A DNA stretch of 23,400 nt. It comes from a virus. The translations under genes and the position numbers were made by a program. The stretch lies in IMG/VR virus record IMGVR_UViG_3300032282_003084, positions 1-23,400 of that record. One strand, given 5' to 3'. Of the stretch, positions 13,997-21,536 are shown in pieces. The stretch's first letter is position 1. Every line of letters begins with the position of its first letter. Below the pieces are notes generated by a model. That model saw only the letters and a program-made list of their open reading frames with translations. It ran no database searches and was not told the origin of the DNA.

Positions 13997-14197
13997 ATGA
14001 GCGGTAATCATAAATCAAAATCTTTAAATAATTTATTAGAATCATTAGAAAAAGCTGGTTGCATTTTAAATGAAACTAAGAACGGCATTAAGATATATGC
14101 ACCCGATGGTATAAACACATATATTTGTCATAGAACCGAAAAGGCTTTTCACCCTGTTCGTAGGTGGGCTAACCGATTTGTGTTTAAGAATCTGTAA
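13997..14197 (+). CDS. Small protein with a HicA-like look (tentative)
   Basis: This 66-residue protein has a first helix (LLESLEKAGCIL), then a beta hairpin with NGIKIYAPDG, a HRTEKA segment and a final basic helix (VRRWANRF). This order resembles the small double-stranded-RNA-binding fold of HicA toxins, whose catalytic His sits in a G-S/N-H-x-x-y segment. Here that position reads NGIKIY, so the catalytic His is missing, and no HicB partner follows. A non-toxic RNA-binding protein is possible. It is the first gene after the promoter/operator. Confidence 0.55.
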   Translation: MSGNHKSKSLNNLLESLEKAGCILNETKNGIKIYAPDGINTYICHRTEKAFHPVRRWANRFVFKNL

Positions 14198-14212
14198 AGA
14201 AAGAAACTTAAT

Positions 14213-14467
14213 ATGCCTAAGAAATCTAAACTGCAAAAGGTAATTGAAGCAGCGGCAGAAACTCCAGAAGTTCGTACCTTTAAACCTTATACTTGGATTA
14301 AGTGTAATCGTCCTAGTATGTGGAGTGATAAATTAAAGAAAGACGCTCGTTATCTTTTTATGGGTTGGATTACGAACAATCCTGAATTTGGCGATAATGC
14401 TGTTTTAATGGATGACCGTGGAGTATTTACTTGCTCCATAAAAGAAGAAGATTTTGAGGTTTATTAA
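14213..14467 (+). CDS. Hypothetical protein, 84 residues
   Basis: I do not recognise this protein. A basic N terminus (PKKSKLQK) is followed by an aromatic-rich domain (YTWIKCNRPSMW, YLFMGWITNN) and an acidic end. The pattern YLFMGWI...NAVLMDDRG...V resembles a small SH3-like beta barrel, but this is only an impression. It is in tandem with the neighbours (15-base gap before, 4-base gap after). Confidence 0.6.
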   Translation: MPKKSKLQKVIEAAAETPEVRTFKPYTWIKCNRPSMWSDKLKKDARYLFMGWITNNPEFGDNAVLMDDRGVFTCSIKEEDFEVY

Positions 14468-14471
14468 TAAA

Positions 14472-14873
14472 ATGACTGAACATGAAATGCGATTAAAGAT
14501 TCAGGAATATGATTGTACTTATGGTGATAATCCATTTTTAATTCATTGTCCTCTTAATAAGCCGTGCATGAAGCACAAGTATGAAAATCTTCACCAGAAA
14601 CTTCTTGAAGAAACCCAGACAAAGGGTGTAGAATGTGATAAGTGTGGTTGGGCAATGAAGTTTCCCGACGAACCTTGTCGTTGTGAATTGGAAGAAAAAG
14701 TAAAGTTATTGAGAAGTGCTTTGGATATCTTATTTGACGAAGCTACCAATAGCAGCAATATAGATACACACGATGGTTGGAATGTACGTAATCCTTATCT
14801 TGAATTACCGAAAAAGGTAGAAGAACAAGTACGTGAAGCTTTAAGAATTACTAAAGATAATGAGGATATTTAA
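14472..14873 (+). CDS. Hypothetical protein with a Cys cluster
   Basis: The 133-residue protein is charged. Its middle contains CDKCGWAMKFPDEPCRC, a zinc-ribbon-like group, and its C-terminal half looks helical (EEKVKLLRSALDILFDEA). The ATG at 14472 is preferred; a TTG at 14454 in the same frame would overlap the previous gene. GAGG lies 12 bases upstream, a little far, so the start is uncertain. The gene abuts the next start directly. Confidence 0.65.
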   Translation: MTEHEMRLKIQEYDCTYGDNPFLIHCPLNKPCMKHKYENLHQKLLEETQTKGVECDKCGWAMKFPDEPCRCELEEKVKLLRSALDILFDEATNSSNIDTHDGWNVRNPYLELPKKVEEQVREALRITKDNEDI

Positions 14874-15131
14874 ATGGAACGAGAAATTGGCTGCGGAGAT
14901 AATAGTTGTATTTTTTCTTCTTTCCGTAATAATGGCGGTATGAGAACAAATGGTGGTTGCCGTTGTTTCAAAAATCTTGAATTAAATACACTTATTGTAG
15001 CTGCCGACATGTCCGAAACTACTGTACCTTATGACAATCGTGAAGAAATTAGTCATTTACGAAAAAGCGTTATGACACTTATGGCGGAATATAGAAAGTT
15101 AAAGAAAGAATATGATAATCAGATTAAATAG
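14874..15131 (+). CDS. Hypothetical protein, Cys/Gly-rich head and coiled-coil tail
   Basis: The first 35 residues of this 85-residue protein are rich in Cys and Gly (GCGDNSC and GGMRTNGGCRC). The last 35 form a Lys/Glu-rich helix likely to be a short coiled coil (HLRKSVMTLMAEYRKLKKEY). I recall similar GC-x-DNSC / TNGGC heads in other phage small proteins, without a known role. It overlaps the next gene by 20 bases. Confidence 0.65.
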   Translation: MEREIGCGDNSCIFSSFRNNGGMRTNGGCRCFKNLELNTLIVAADMSETTVPYDNREEISHLRKSVMTLMAEYRKLKKEYDNQIK

Positions 15132-15348
15132 AGCGCCTTATATTTGTCCTGTAATAAATGACCATTTAGACAGTGGCGCAGGACATTATCAGTTTGGTAC
15201 TTCATGGTTAAATGTTCCTGTTCGCTTCCATAAAGAAAAGGAAGATGATAGGTTTTGGACAGGTAAAATCATGACACGTTATGAAAATACAGATGGTTGG
15301 TTACAAGTAGAATTGTATAAAGAATGTTTTGATGTTGTGGAGGAATAA
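15112..15348 (+). CDS. Hypothetical protein, 78 residues
   Basis: I do not recognise this protein. It appears beta-rich with several aromatics (FGTSWLNVPVRF, FWTGKIMTRY, WLQVELYKECFDV). It starts within the previous gene and ends sharing one base with the next ATG, which supports coupled translation. An AAAGAAAG stretch serves as a weak ribosome-binding site. Confidence 0.6.
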   Translation: MIIRLNRAPYICPVINDHLDSGAGHYQFGTSWLNVPVRFHKEKEDDRFWTGKIMTRYENTDGWLQVELYKECFDVVEE

Positions 15349-15503
15349 TGAGAATCTTCAAAGAAAAAGCAGGAGTCATTAGTGAAAAACCTGTATGGGT
15401 TGTTATTGACGATTGCTATCTTTATACACACGACAATCTATTTGGTTTAATTAAAACTATGCTTCTTGAATGGAAGCATGATAAACATTTGGCAGGATAT
15501 TAA
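15348..15503 (+). CDS. Short hypothetical protein, 51 residues
   Basis: A short open frame starts at an ATG overlapping the previous stop (TAATG), with a perfect GGAGG (15339-15343) 4 bases upstream. The product opens MRIFKEKAGVI and contains WVVIDDCYLYTH, then a Leu-rich helix. The site and the 1-base overlaps at both ends make it a probable gene. Function is unknown. Confidence 0.6.
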   Translation: MRIFKEKAGVISEKPVWVVIDDCYLYTHDNLFGLIKTMLLEWKHDKHLAGY

Positions 15504-15628
15504 TGTCTAACGAAGAATTATTAGATTTATTAATTCGTGCCGCAGGCAATAACAATGAGTTTGACAATAGAAGAGAATTAGAATACTATAGATTAGAAGT
15601 ATTACAAAGGATGAAGAATGAGCGCTGA
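15503..15628 (+). CDS. Short hypothetical protein, 41 residues
   Basis: A short open frame starts on the previous stop (TAATG). The product is mostly charged helix (NEELLDLLIRAAG, then RRELEYYRLEVLQRMK). It overlaps the next gene by 11 bases. There is a GGCAGGA stretch ahead of the ATG. Position in an unbroken chain of overlapping genes is the main support. Confidence 0.5.
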   Translation: MSNEELLDLLIRAAGNNNEFDNRRELEYYRLEVLQRMKNER

Positions 15629-15830
15629 TATTTCAATTATTGAAGAAGAAGATAGAGGCGTTGATGTAGTGGTAAGAGCTTCAGTCGTTCAGTTGCAAGT
15701 CCATGAGTATTATTCTAATTACACAGAGTTTCCTTTTGACATGACAAAAGAAACCCATAGACAAGCAATAAAAAATTTGGTAGGAGTATTACAACAACAA
15801 TTGGAAGTTCATGAGGTAACTAATGTCTGA
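15618..15830 (+). CDS. Hypothetical protein, 70 residues
   Basis: I do not recognise this protein. It has an acidic head (IIEEEDRG), a beta strand pair (VDVVVRASVVQLQVHEYY) and a C-terminal helix. AGGATGAAG precedes the ATG. It overlaps both neighbours (11 and 8 bases), fitting the cassette. Confidence 0.6.
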   Translation: MSADISIIEEEDRGVDVVVRASVVQLQVHEYYSNYTEFPFDMTKETHRQAIKNLVGVLQQQLEVHEVTNV

Positions 15831-16050
15831 TATACCACTAAAACCATTATGTTACGTAGAAGATGTAAAACACGCTGTTCACGCAGCTTTCCAAAACTTT
15901 TATGATAATCAAGATAAGTATACAAATCTTAAGCAATTAATGGAACTTGTATATGATGAATTTCGTAAGATTCCTACCTACACACCAGAATTTGCTTCTG
16001 CGTTTAGACAAGATTGTGAGCAATATATTGTGAAAACAAAATTAAAATAA
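15823..16050 (+). CDS. Hypothetical protein, 75 residues; last gene of the small-gene cassette
   Basis: I do not recognise this protein. It is a mostly helical small protein (VEDVKHAVHAAFQNFYDN, LKQLMELVYDEFRKI, FASAFRQDCEQYIVK) with no motif. It begins within the preceding gene. It is followed by a 69-base non-coding gap holding the endonuclease leader hairpin. Confidence 0.6.
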   Translation: MSDIPLKPLCYVEDVKHAVHAAFQNFYDNQDKYTNLKQLMELVYDEFRKIPTYTPEFASAFRQDCEQYIVKTKLK

Positions 16051-16070
16051 TTAACTTTCATAGGCATTAT

Positions 16071-16112
16071 CCTTTTACCTATACTATTTATAGTATGACC
16101 GTGTAAAAGGAG
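16071..16112 (+). promoter_or_regulatory. Leader hairpin sequestering the ribosome-binding site of the homing endonuclease
   Basis: CCTTTTAC (16071-16078) pairs perfectly with GTAAAAGG (16103-16110). Inside it, ATACTA (16081-16086) pairs with TAGTAT (16091-16096) over a TTTA loop. The outer stem buries the Shine-Dalgarno AAAAGGAG (16105-16112). A competing pairing of ATAGG (16060-16064) with CCTAT (16078-16082) would break the outer stem and open the site. Similar hairpins restrict translation of T4 homing endonucleases such as I-TevI. Confidence 0.6.
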
Positions 16113-16119
16113 ACAAACT

Positions 16120-16911
16120 ATGCGTAAAGGCGTAAAAGAAAGAAGAATAGAAGGTAGGCACAAAATATGTCCTAATTGTAAAGCAGAATTTTGTTCTATA
16201 ACTCCAACTGGCTATAGAACACCAAAATCTGTTTCTTGTTCAGAAGAATGTGCTAGACTATTTGCTGTTAATAAAAGATATCAAAATGGTACGTATAGTA
16301 AAAACGACAAAGCAATAGAAAAGATGCACGCCACAAAACGGTCCAAAAATCCTGATTATGGCAAAAAATGGAATGCAGTTAAAGAGGCTATTAAACAAAG
16401 AGGATTGGGTGGTTTTGATAAAACCAAATATAAGCATTGGGCACAAACACCAGAAGGTAAAAAAAGAATTAGCGAAATTCATACTGGAAGATTTGTAGAA
16501 GAAAGCACAAGAAAATTAAATTCAGAAAGAATGAAAAAACTTCTTCATGAACATCCAGAAAAAGTTTATTCTAATGCTAATGGTGGTAGAAGAAAAGATT
16601 TAAATAATAAATATTTCCGAAGTAATTGGGAAGCCAACTATGCTCGTATTTTGAATGAGCAAAAAATCTCTTGGGAATATGAACCAGAAACATTTTCATT
16701 ATCTAATGGTTTAACATATACGCCAGATTTTAAAATTGCTCCAAATAAATATGTTGAAATTAAGGGATGGTATGACAATGATTCTAAAGAAAAGATAAGT
16801 CTCTTTTTAAAAGAGTATCCTCATTTAGAGCTTGATTTGATAGGCGAAACAGAGTATTATAGTCTTCGTAACGTATTCAAGAACAAAATTTCACTTTGGG
16901 AAGGTAAATAA
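16120..16911 (+). CDS. PD-(D/E)XK-type homing endonuclease with N-terminal zinc finger
   Basis: The N terminus of this 263-residue protein has a four-Cys zinc site (C17, C20, C40, C44). The middle is basic, with a helical ISEIHTGRFVEEST segment resembling the NUMOD3-like DNA-binding modules of homing enzymes. The C-terminal nuclease domain shows RSNWEANYARIL (E171), then TPDF (D203) and YVEIKG (E213, K215), a complete E...PD...ExK set. Arg codons are almost all AGA and the gene is very AT-rich. It is inserted between the small-gene cassette and the polymerase gene; its stop shares a base with the polymerase ATG. Its leader hairpin suggests tight translational control. Whether it cleaves DNA at the homologous site of related phages is inferred from the class. 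Confidence 0.82.
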   Translation: MRKGVKERRIEGRHKICPNCKAEFCSITPTGYRTPKSVSCSEECARLFAVNKRYQNGTYSKNDKAIEKMHATKRSKNPDYGKKWNAVKEAIKQRGLGGFDKTKYKHWAQTPEGKKRISEIHTGRFVEESTRKLNSERMKKLLHEHPEKVYSNANGGRRKDLNNKYFRSNWEANYARILNEQKISWEYEPETFSLSNGLTYTPDFKIAPNKYVEIKGWYDNDSKEKISLFLKEYPHLELDLIGETEYYSLRNVFKNKISLWEGK

Positions 16912-19900
16912 TGTCTGATAGAAAGAAATCATCAATTCCGTTTTTCTCTATGCATATGCACTCCACTTATTCTATCTATGATGGAATTGGCTATCCTGAT
17001 GATTTTGCTGACTTTTCTTATAGCAATGGGTTATCAGGAATGGCTATGACCGAACACGGTTCAATGAATTCCTTTAGCCACGCTTTCATGAAAGCCAAAA
17101 AAATGAAAGAGCAGGGAATAAATGACTTTAAGATTGCGTATGGAATTGAGGCTTATATTCACCCCTCAATCACCCAATGGAAGCAAGAACATTTAAAGCA
17201 CAAAGAAGATGCAAAGCTTGCAAAGCAAGTTGACGATGATATTGGTCTGGTTGTAGAGAATGAGAGCGAAACCAAGAAGGGTATTCGTTCTTCTCTTAAT
17301 CGCCGTTCTCACCTTGTCTTGGTAGCGCAGAATCAGAAGGGTCTAAACAATCTTTTCAAGCTTGTCAGCGATTCATATCGTGGCGATAACTTCTATCGTT
17401 TCCCACGTATGGACTATGAACTGCTTAAGAAACACAACGAAGGTATTATTGCAAGTTCCGCTTGTCTTGGCGGTGTACTTGCCAATGACTATTGGGATAA
17501 CATTGATAAGGGTGATAAGGCTGTTTATACAGCAATGGAAAAGACTGTCGGGAGCATGATGGATATCTTTGGCGACCGCTTTTACGGTGAATTACAGTGG
17601 GCAAACTATAAGGAACAGCACATTGTAAATCAATTTGTTATTAATCTTTCCAAGCAATTTGGATTCAAACTAATTAGCACTTGTGATGCACACTTCCCCA
17701 ATCCTGATATGTGGAAGGACCGTGAAATCTATAAGATGCTTGGTTGGGTAGGAAAAGGTGGTAATGACCTCAAAATTGACGCACTTCCACACACACTGGA
17801 AGAAATGGAATACCAGCTTTATCCCAAGAATGGTGACGAACTATTCGCAACGTATAAGCGTTTTTCAGGTCGTCTTGGATTTAGTTACGATGATAAATTG
17901 GTAGAGGAGAGTATCGCTCGTACTGCGGATATTCTCAAGAATCGCATTGAAGATTATATGCCTGATACAGCAGTTAAGCTTCCGTCCTTTGTTATTCCAG
18001 AAGGTGAAACCGCTGATAGTGCATTAGCAAAGATTGCCGTTGATGCACTAAAGAACACTGGTCTATATAAAGACAACGATTATGTTTCCAGACTTAAGGA
18101 AGAACTCCACACCATTAAGGACCGTGGATTCTCCAAGTATTTCCTTACAATGAAAAAGATTTCCGATAAGTCTAAGGAAGTCCAACTTTGCGGTGCAGGC
18201 CGTGGTTCAGGCGCAGGTTCACTTGTATCTTATCTCCTCAATATTACAGAGGTGGACCCAATCAAGTATAAGCTCCAGTTCTCACGGTTTATTCGCCGTA
18301 ATGCTAAGGACATGCCTGATATTGACTTTGACGTTTCCGACCCGATGGAAATCAAGGAAATGTTTATCAAGGAATTCGGTGAAAACACCGTTGTTCCTAT
18401 CTCAAATTATAACACTCTAAAGGCACGTTCACTTGTTAAAGATATCAGCAAGCTCTATGGTATTCCTTTTACAGAGGTAAACGAAGTTACGTCCAAAATG
18501 ATTCATGAGGCAACTCCTGTCTGTAAGAAGATTCATGGAATTATTGCGGGTGTATATGAGCCTACTTGGGAAGAGTTAAAGGAACACTCTCCTTCTCTTG
18601 TGTCATATCTAAAGAAGTATCCACACGTTGCGACACACGTTGATAACTTGCAGAAGCAGGTTCGTTCAATCTCTCGCCATGCTGGTGGTGTATTGTTTGC
18701 AGATAATATTGACCAAGTAATGCCGCTAATTAACAGCGGTGGTATTATTCAAACTCCTTGGACAGAAGGGCAAACTGTTCGTCACTTGGAACCGCTTGGT
18801 TTCATTAAGTTCGATATTCTTGGTCTTGCTTCACTCCGCATGATTGAAGGTGCGATTGAACATATCTTGAAGCGGCACCACAATATGCCAAATCCGTCAT
18901 TTGCGGATATCAAGAAGTATTACAACGAAAAGCTACATCCAGAAAAGATTGACCTAAATGATGCAAACGTATATAAGCATGTCTTTAATGAAGGCAACTT
19001 CTGTGGAACGTTCCAGTTCACCAGTAAGAATGCACAGAAATTCTGCATGCAAGCACATCCAAAGAACATTGTAGATATTGCCGCAATTACGTCAATTTTC
19101 CGTCCCGGTCCTCTATCTGCAAACGTTCATGAAAATTATATCACTGCAAAGAATAATCCTGAGTCTATTCGTTATGCGCATCCACTAATTAAAGAAGTAA
19201 CACAAGAAACACAAGGTTTTATTGTGTTTCAAGAGCAGTTAAGCCTACTCGCTCATAAACTAGGCAAGGATATCTCGCTGGATGAAGGCAACGAACTCAG
19301 AAAAGTTCTTACAAAGAAAGGCACTGGAAAAGAGGTTCAAGTTAAAGAGAAACTGTACAGCAAGTTCATTGCCGGTTGCACCGAAAAAGGTCTTTCAGAG
19401 GATGACGGAATCTCTCTTTGGAAGACTATGGAATTCTTCTCAGGATATGGCTTTAACCTTTCTCATGCTATCTGTTATTCTATACTTTCTTATCAGTGTG
19501 CTTATCTTTTCTATCATTACCCTGCTGAATGGCTTGCTGCATTTCTTACGAAAGAGCCAGAAGACAGAAAAGAAGCAGCAATAAGCCTTGCTAAGTATTA
19601 TGGATATAACATCAAGGGTCTAGACATTAATTTGTCTGGTACTAAATGGGAAGTTGATAGTGATGGTAAAACATTAATCCAACCGCTATCTTCTATTAAA
19701 GGTCTTGGCGATACTGCTATGGCGGAAATCATGAAGCATCGTCCATTTAGGGATGTAGAGCATTTACTATTCAGTGAAGATATAGTTTACAGCAAACTAA
19801 ACAAGAAGGCTTTGGACGCATTAACACGCAGCGGAGCTATGAATAATCTAATGGACAAAAGATTTACTGGATTAAAGCATTTCTGGTCTGCTGTTGTAGT

Positions 19901-20345
19901 AGACCGTCCAAAGAATGTTAAGAAGCTACATGAAAACATTGATAAGTATAAGCCAGAAGGAGATTTCACAACTGAAGAAACAATTGAAAATCTAACTTCA
20001 CTTTCTGGTGTATATCCAATCAACCTTGTCGTTGATGCTAAAACACTAAAGAACATTGAAGATAAATATATTCCTCCGATTGGAGACTATGAGCCAGCAT
20101 TAGGAGAAGTTGTTTGGTTTATTCCTCGTAAGATTACAGAAAAGAAAACAAAGAATGGTAAAATATTTTGGATTCTTGAAGTTACCGATATCACAAATAA
20201 GATTACAAATGTTAAGTGCTGGGGTGTGAATCCAGAAAAGGACAAGATTTGGCTTAACAGGCCATACTTGAGTAAGCTACAGTATGACGAAACTTGGGGG
20301 TTCAGTTCCAGAAGTATCAAACACACATTTAAACTATTAGGATAA
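16911..20345 (+). CDS. dnaE: DNA polymerase III alpha subunit, DnaE type, with PHP domain
   Basis: This 1144-residue C-family replicative polymerase is close to the size of bacterial DnaE. The N-terminal PHP domain keeps the HMHSTYS start (H15, H17), the TEHGS segment (E48, H49) and a later DAHFPNPD segment, so the metal site may be intact. The palm has AGRGSGAGSLVSYLL (about 427-441), MPDIDFD with D470 and D472, and KFDILGL with D635, giving all three catalytic aspartates. A helix-hairpin-helix region (IKGLGDTA) and a C-terminal OB-like domain (VVWFIPRKITEKK onward) follow. No separate epsilon proofreading subunit is visible here. It would copy the phage genome with the DnaB-like helicase and the 5' nuclease. 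It is translationally coupled to the endonuclease before it. Arg codons are CGT-rich over most of the gene, with more AGA near the 3' end. Confidence 0.95.
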   Translation: MSDRKKSSIPFFSMHMHSTYSIYDGIGYPDDFADFSYSNGLSGMAMTEHGSMNSFSHAFMKAKKMKEQGINDFKIAYGIEAYIHPSITQWKQEHLKHKEDAKLAKQVDDDIGLVVENESETKKGIRSSLNRRSHLVLVAQNQKGLNNLFKLVSDSYRGDNFYRFPRMDYELLKKHNEGIIASSACLGGVLANDYWDNIDKGDKAVYTAMEKTVGSMMDIFGDRFYGELQWANYKEQHIVNQFVINLSKQFGFKLISTCDAHFPNPDMWKDREIYKMLGWVGKGGNDLKIDALPHTLEEMEYQLYPKNGDELFATYKRFSGRLGFSYDDKLVEESIARTADILKNRIEDYMPDTAVKLPSFVIPEGETADSALAKIAVDALKNTGLYKDNDYVSRLKEELHTIKDRGFSKYFLTMKKISDKSKEVQLCGAGRGSGAGSLVSYLLNITEVDPIKYKLQFSRFIRRNAKDMPDIDFDVSDPMEIKEMFIKEFGENTVVPISNYNTLKARSLVKDISKLYGIPFTEVNEVTSKMIHEATPVCKKIHGIIAGVYEPTWEELKEHSPSLVSYLKKYPHVATHVDNLQKQVRSISRHAGGVLFADNIDQVMPLINSGGIIQTPWTEGQTVRHLEPLGFIKFDILGLASLRMIEGAIEHILKRHHNMPNPSFADIKKYYNEKLHPEKIDLNDANVYKHVFNEGNFCGTFQFTSKNAQKFCMQAHPKNIVDIAAITSIFRPGPLSANVHENYITAKNNPESIRYAHPLIKEVTQETQGFIVFQEQLSLLAHKLGKDISLDEGNELRKVLTKKGTGKEVQVKEKLYSKFIAGCTEKGLSEDDGISLWKTMEFFSGYGFNLSHAICYSILSYQCAYLFYHYPAEWLAAFLTKEPEDRKEAAISLAKYYGYNIKGLDINLSGTKWEVDSDGKTLIQPLSSIKGLGDTAMAEIMKHRPFRDVEHLLFSEDIVYSKLNKKALDALTRSGAMNNLMDKRFTGLKHFWSAVVVDRPKNVKKLHENIDKYKPEGDFTTEETIENLTSLSGVYPINLVVDAKTLKNIEDKYIPPIGDYEPALGEVVWFIPRKITEKKTKNGKIFWILEVTDITNKITNVKCWGVNPEKDKIWLNRPYLSKLQYDETWGFSSRSIKHTFKLLG

Positions 20346-20348
20346 TAT

Positions 20349-20687
20349 ATGACAGAACAAAGACCTTGGGGATATTATAAGATTTTAGAAGACGCTGACA
20401 CACATAAGGTTAAGCGTATTTGTGTTAATCCAAATCAGCGTTTAAGTTTGCAATCTCATGCCAAGCGTGAAGAACTGTGGATTGTATTAAAAGGTAGAGG
20501 TTTTGTAACTTTAGATGATAAAGATGTTTTAGTAATTCCCGGCTCTATTATACGTATACCATTAGGAGCAAAGCATCGTGTAAAAAACGATGGTGTGGAA
20601 GATTTAGAATTTATTGAAGTTCAAACAGGCAGTTATTTTGGCGAAGATGATATTGTTCGCTATAGCGATGATTACGGGAGAGCATAA
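20349..20687 (+). CDS. Mannose-6-phosphate isomerase, type II cupin (stand-alone)
   Basis: The 112 residues match the C-terminal isomerase domain of bifunctional ManC/AlgA proteins from end to end. It opens with RPWGYYKIL, followed by KVKRICVNPNQRLSLQSH, then KREELWIVLKG, IPLGAKHRVKN and the closing IEVQTGSYFGEDDIVR with a final DDYGR. Metal-binding residues are H37, E42 and H76 (the His normally next to E42 is Leu here). It would interconvert fructose-6-phosphate and mannose-6-phosphate; there is no attached guanylyltransferase domain. It sits beside an HldE-like nucleotidyltransferase, and its product would be the substrate of the phosphomannomutase-like enzyme at 7699. A related sugar isomerase/epimerase role remains possible. 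Confidence 0.85.
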   Translation: MTEQRPWGYYKILEDADTHKVKRICVNPNQRLSLQSHAKREELWIVLKGRGFVTLDDKDVLVIPGSIIRIPLGAKHRVKNDGVEDLEFIEVQTGSYFGEDDIVRYSDDYGRA

Positions 20688-20688
20688 T

Positions 20689-21084
20689 ATGAAAATAGTA
20701 GCGTGTTCGGGTTATTTCAACCCTTTACATAAGGGACATGTAGAATATCTAGAAAAAGCAAAATCATTAGGCGATAAGCTTGTAGTCATTGTTAATAGCG
20801 ACTACCAACGAGCTTTAAAAGGTTCAAAAGAATTTATGAGTCAAGAAGAGCGAATGATTATTATAAAAGCTTTACGCTGTGTGGATGAAGTGGTACTATC
20901 AGTTGATACTGATGGGACTGTTTGTGAAAGCTTAAGGTTGGTAAAACCGCATATATTTGCCAAAGGTGGAGATAGATTTGCAAGCGAAATCCCAGAAGCA
21001 AAAGTTTGTGATGAATTAGGTATTACAATGGTAGATGGATTAGGAAATAAGATTCAAAGCTCTTCGTGGCTTTTGGCTAAGTAA
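20689..21084 (+). CDS. Cytidylyltransferase-fold nucleotidyltransferase, HldE C-domain (RfaE2) like
   Basis: This 131-residue protein has the catalytic HxGH motif (H14-KG-H17) within SGYFNPLHKGHVEYL. It also has LGDKLVVIVNSDYQRALKG, a VDEVVLS strand, KPHIFAKGGDR (GGD near 93-95) and a terminal SSS in the place of the family's ST-rich loop. This is the plan of HldE/RfaE2, GCT and TagD enzymes that transfer a nucleotide to a sugar or glycerol phosphate. The ATG at 20689 is used because the protein then begins at the first beta strand. An in-frame ATG at 20614 would overlap the isomerase gene by 74 bases. The paired isomerase suggests a sugar-nucleotide product. The exact substrate cannot be read from the sequence. 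Confidence 0.82.
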   Translation: MKIVACSGYFNPLHKGHVEYLEKAKSLGDKLVVIVNSDYQRALKGSKEFMSQEERMIIIKALRCVDEVVLSVDTDGTVCESLRLVKPHIFAKGGDRFASEIPEAKVCDELGITMVDGLGNKIQSSSWLLAK

Positions 21085-21095
21085 AGGATTAGATA

Positions 21096-21536
21096 ATGAT
21101 TAAATTGCAATGTAAAAAACTATCAGAAACAGCAAAGATTCCTTCTAAAGCACATTCGCAAGATGCAGCATATGATTTATTTGCAGATATTCCAAATGGT
21201 GATTTGCATATAGCTGCTGGACAGACTAAAATTGTTCCTACTAATATAGCTATTATGCCACCACAAGATTGGTCATGCGATATTAGAGGTAGAAGTGGCA
21301 TGTCGAGTAAGGGTAAATTGGTGGCTATTGGATTAGTTGATGCTTATTATACTGGTCCTTGGGGTGTTATTCTTTATAATAGCACTCCTGATACTATAGT
21401 AGTTAATCATCACGATAAAATTGCACAGTTTACAGTAAACCGCGTTAATGATAGTATGCTAGAACTAGTTGAAGAGTTCGATGTTCCAGAAAATACTCGT
21501 TCTACTGCTGGTTTTGGTTCAACGGGGCATAAATAA
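21096..21536 (+). CDS. dut: Trimeric deoxyuridine 5'-triphosphatase (dUTPase)
   Basis: This 146-residue protein has the five dUTPase motifs in order: DAAYDLFA (23-30), RGRSGMSSKG (64-73), GLVDAYYTGPWGVILYN (79-95, with active-site D82), KIAQFTV (108-114) and RSTAGFGSTG (135-144). It hydrolyses dUTP to dUMP, which keeps uracil out of DNA and feeds the ThyX reaction. Motif 3 is slightly unusual, with Tyr in the second acidic position (VDAY for VD-x-D), so activity is likely but not certain to be normal. The TAATG overlap links it to the next gene. Confidence 0.93.
   Translation: MIKLQCKKLSETAKIPSKAHSQDAAYDLFADIPNGDLHIAAGQTKIVPTNIAIMPPQDWSCDIRGRSGMSSKGKLVAIGLVDAYYTGPWGVILYNSTPDTIVVNHHDKIAQFTVNRVNDSMLELVEEFDVPENTRSTAGFGSTGHK

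Noticed and set aside
13997-14197. HicAB toxin-antitoxin pair
   Set aside because: The HicA catalytic His is absent and no HicB-like gene follows.
19282-19584. 100-codon open frame inside the polymerase gene
   Set aside because: Shadow of dnaE in another frame, without start signals.
20614-20688. Longer form of the HldE-like protein starting inside the isomerase gene
   Set aside because: The extra residues do not belong to the fold, and the conserved protein starts at the ATG at 20689.
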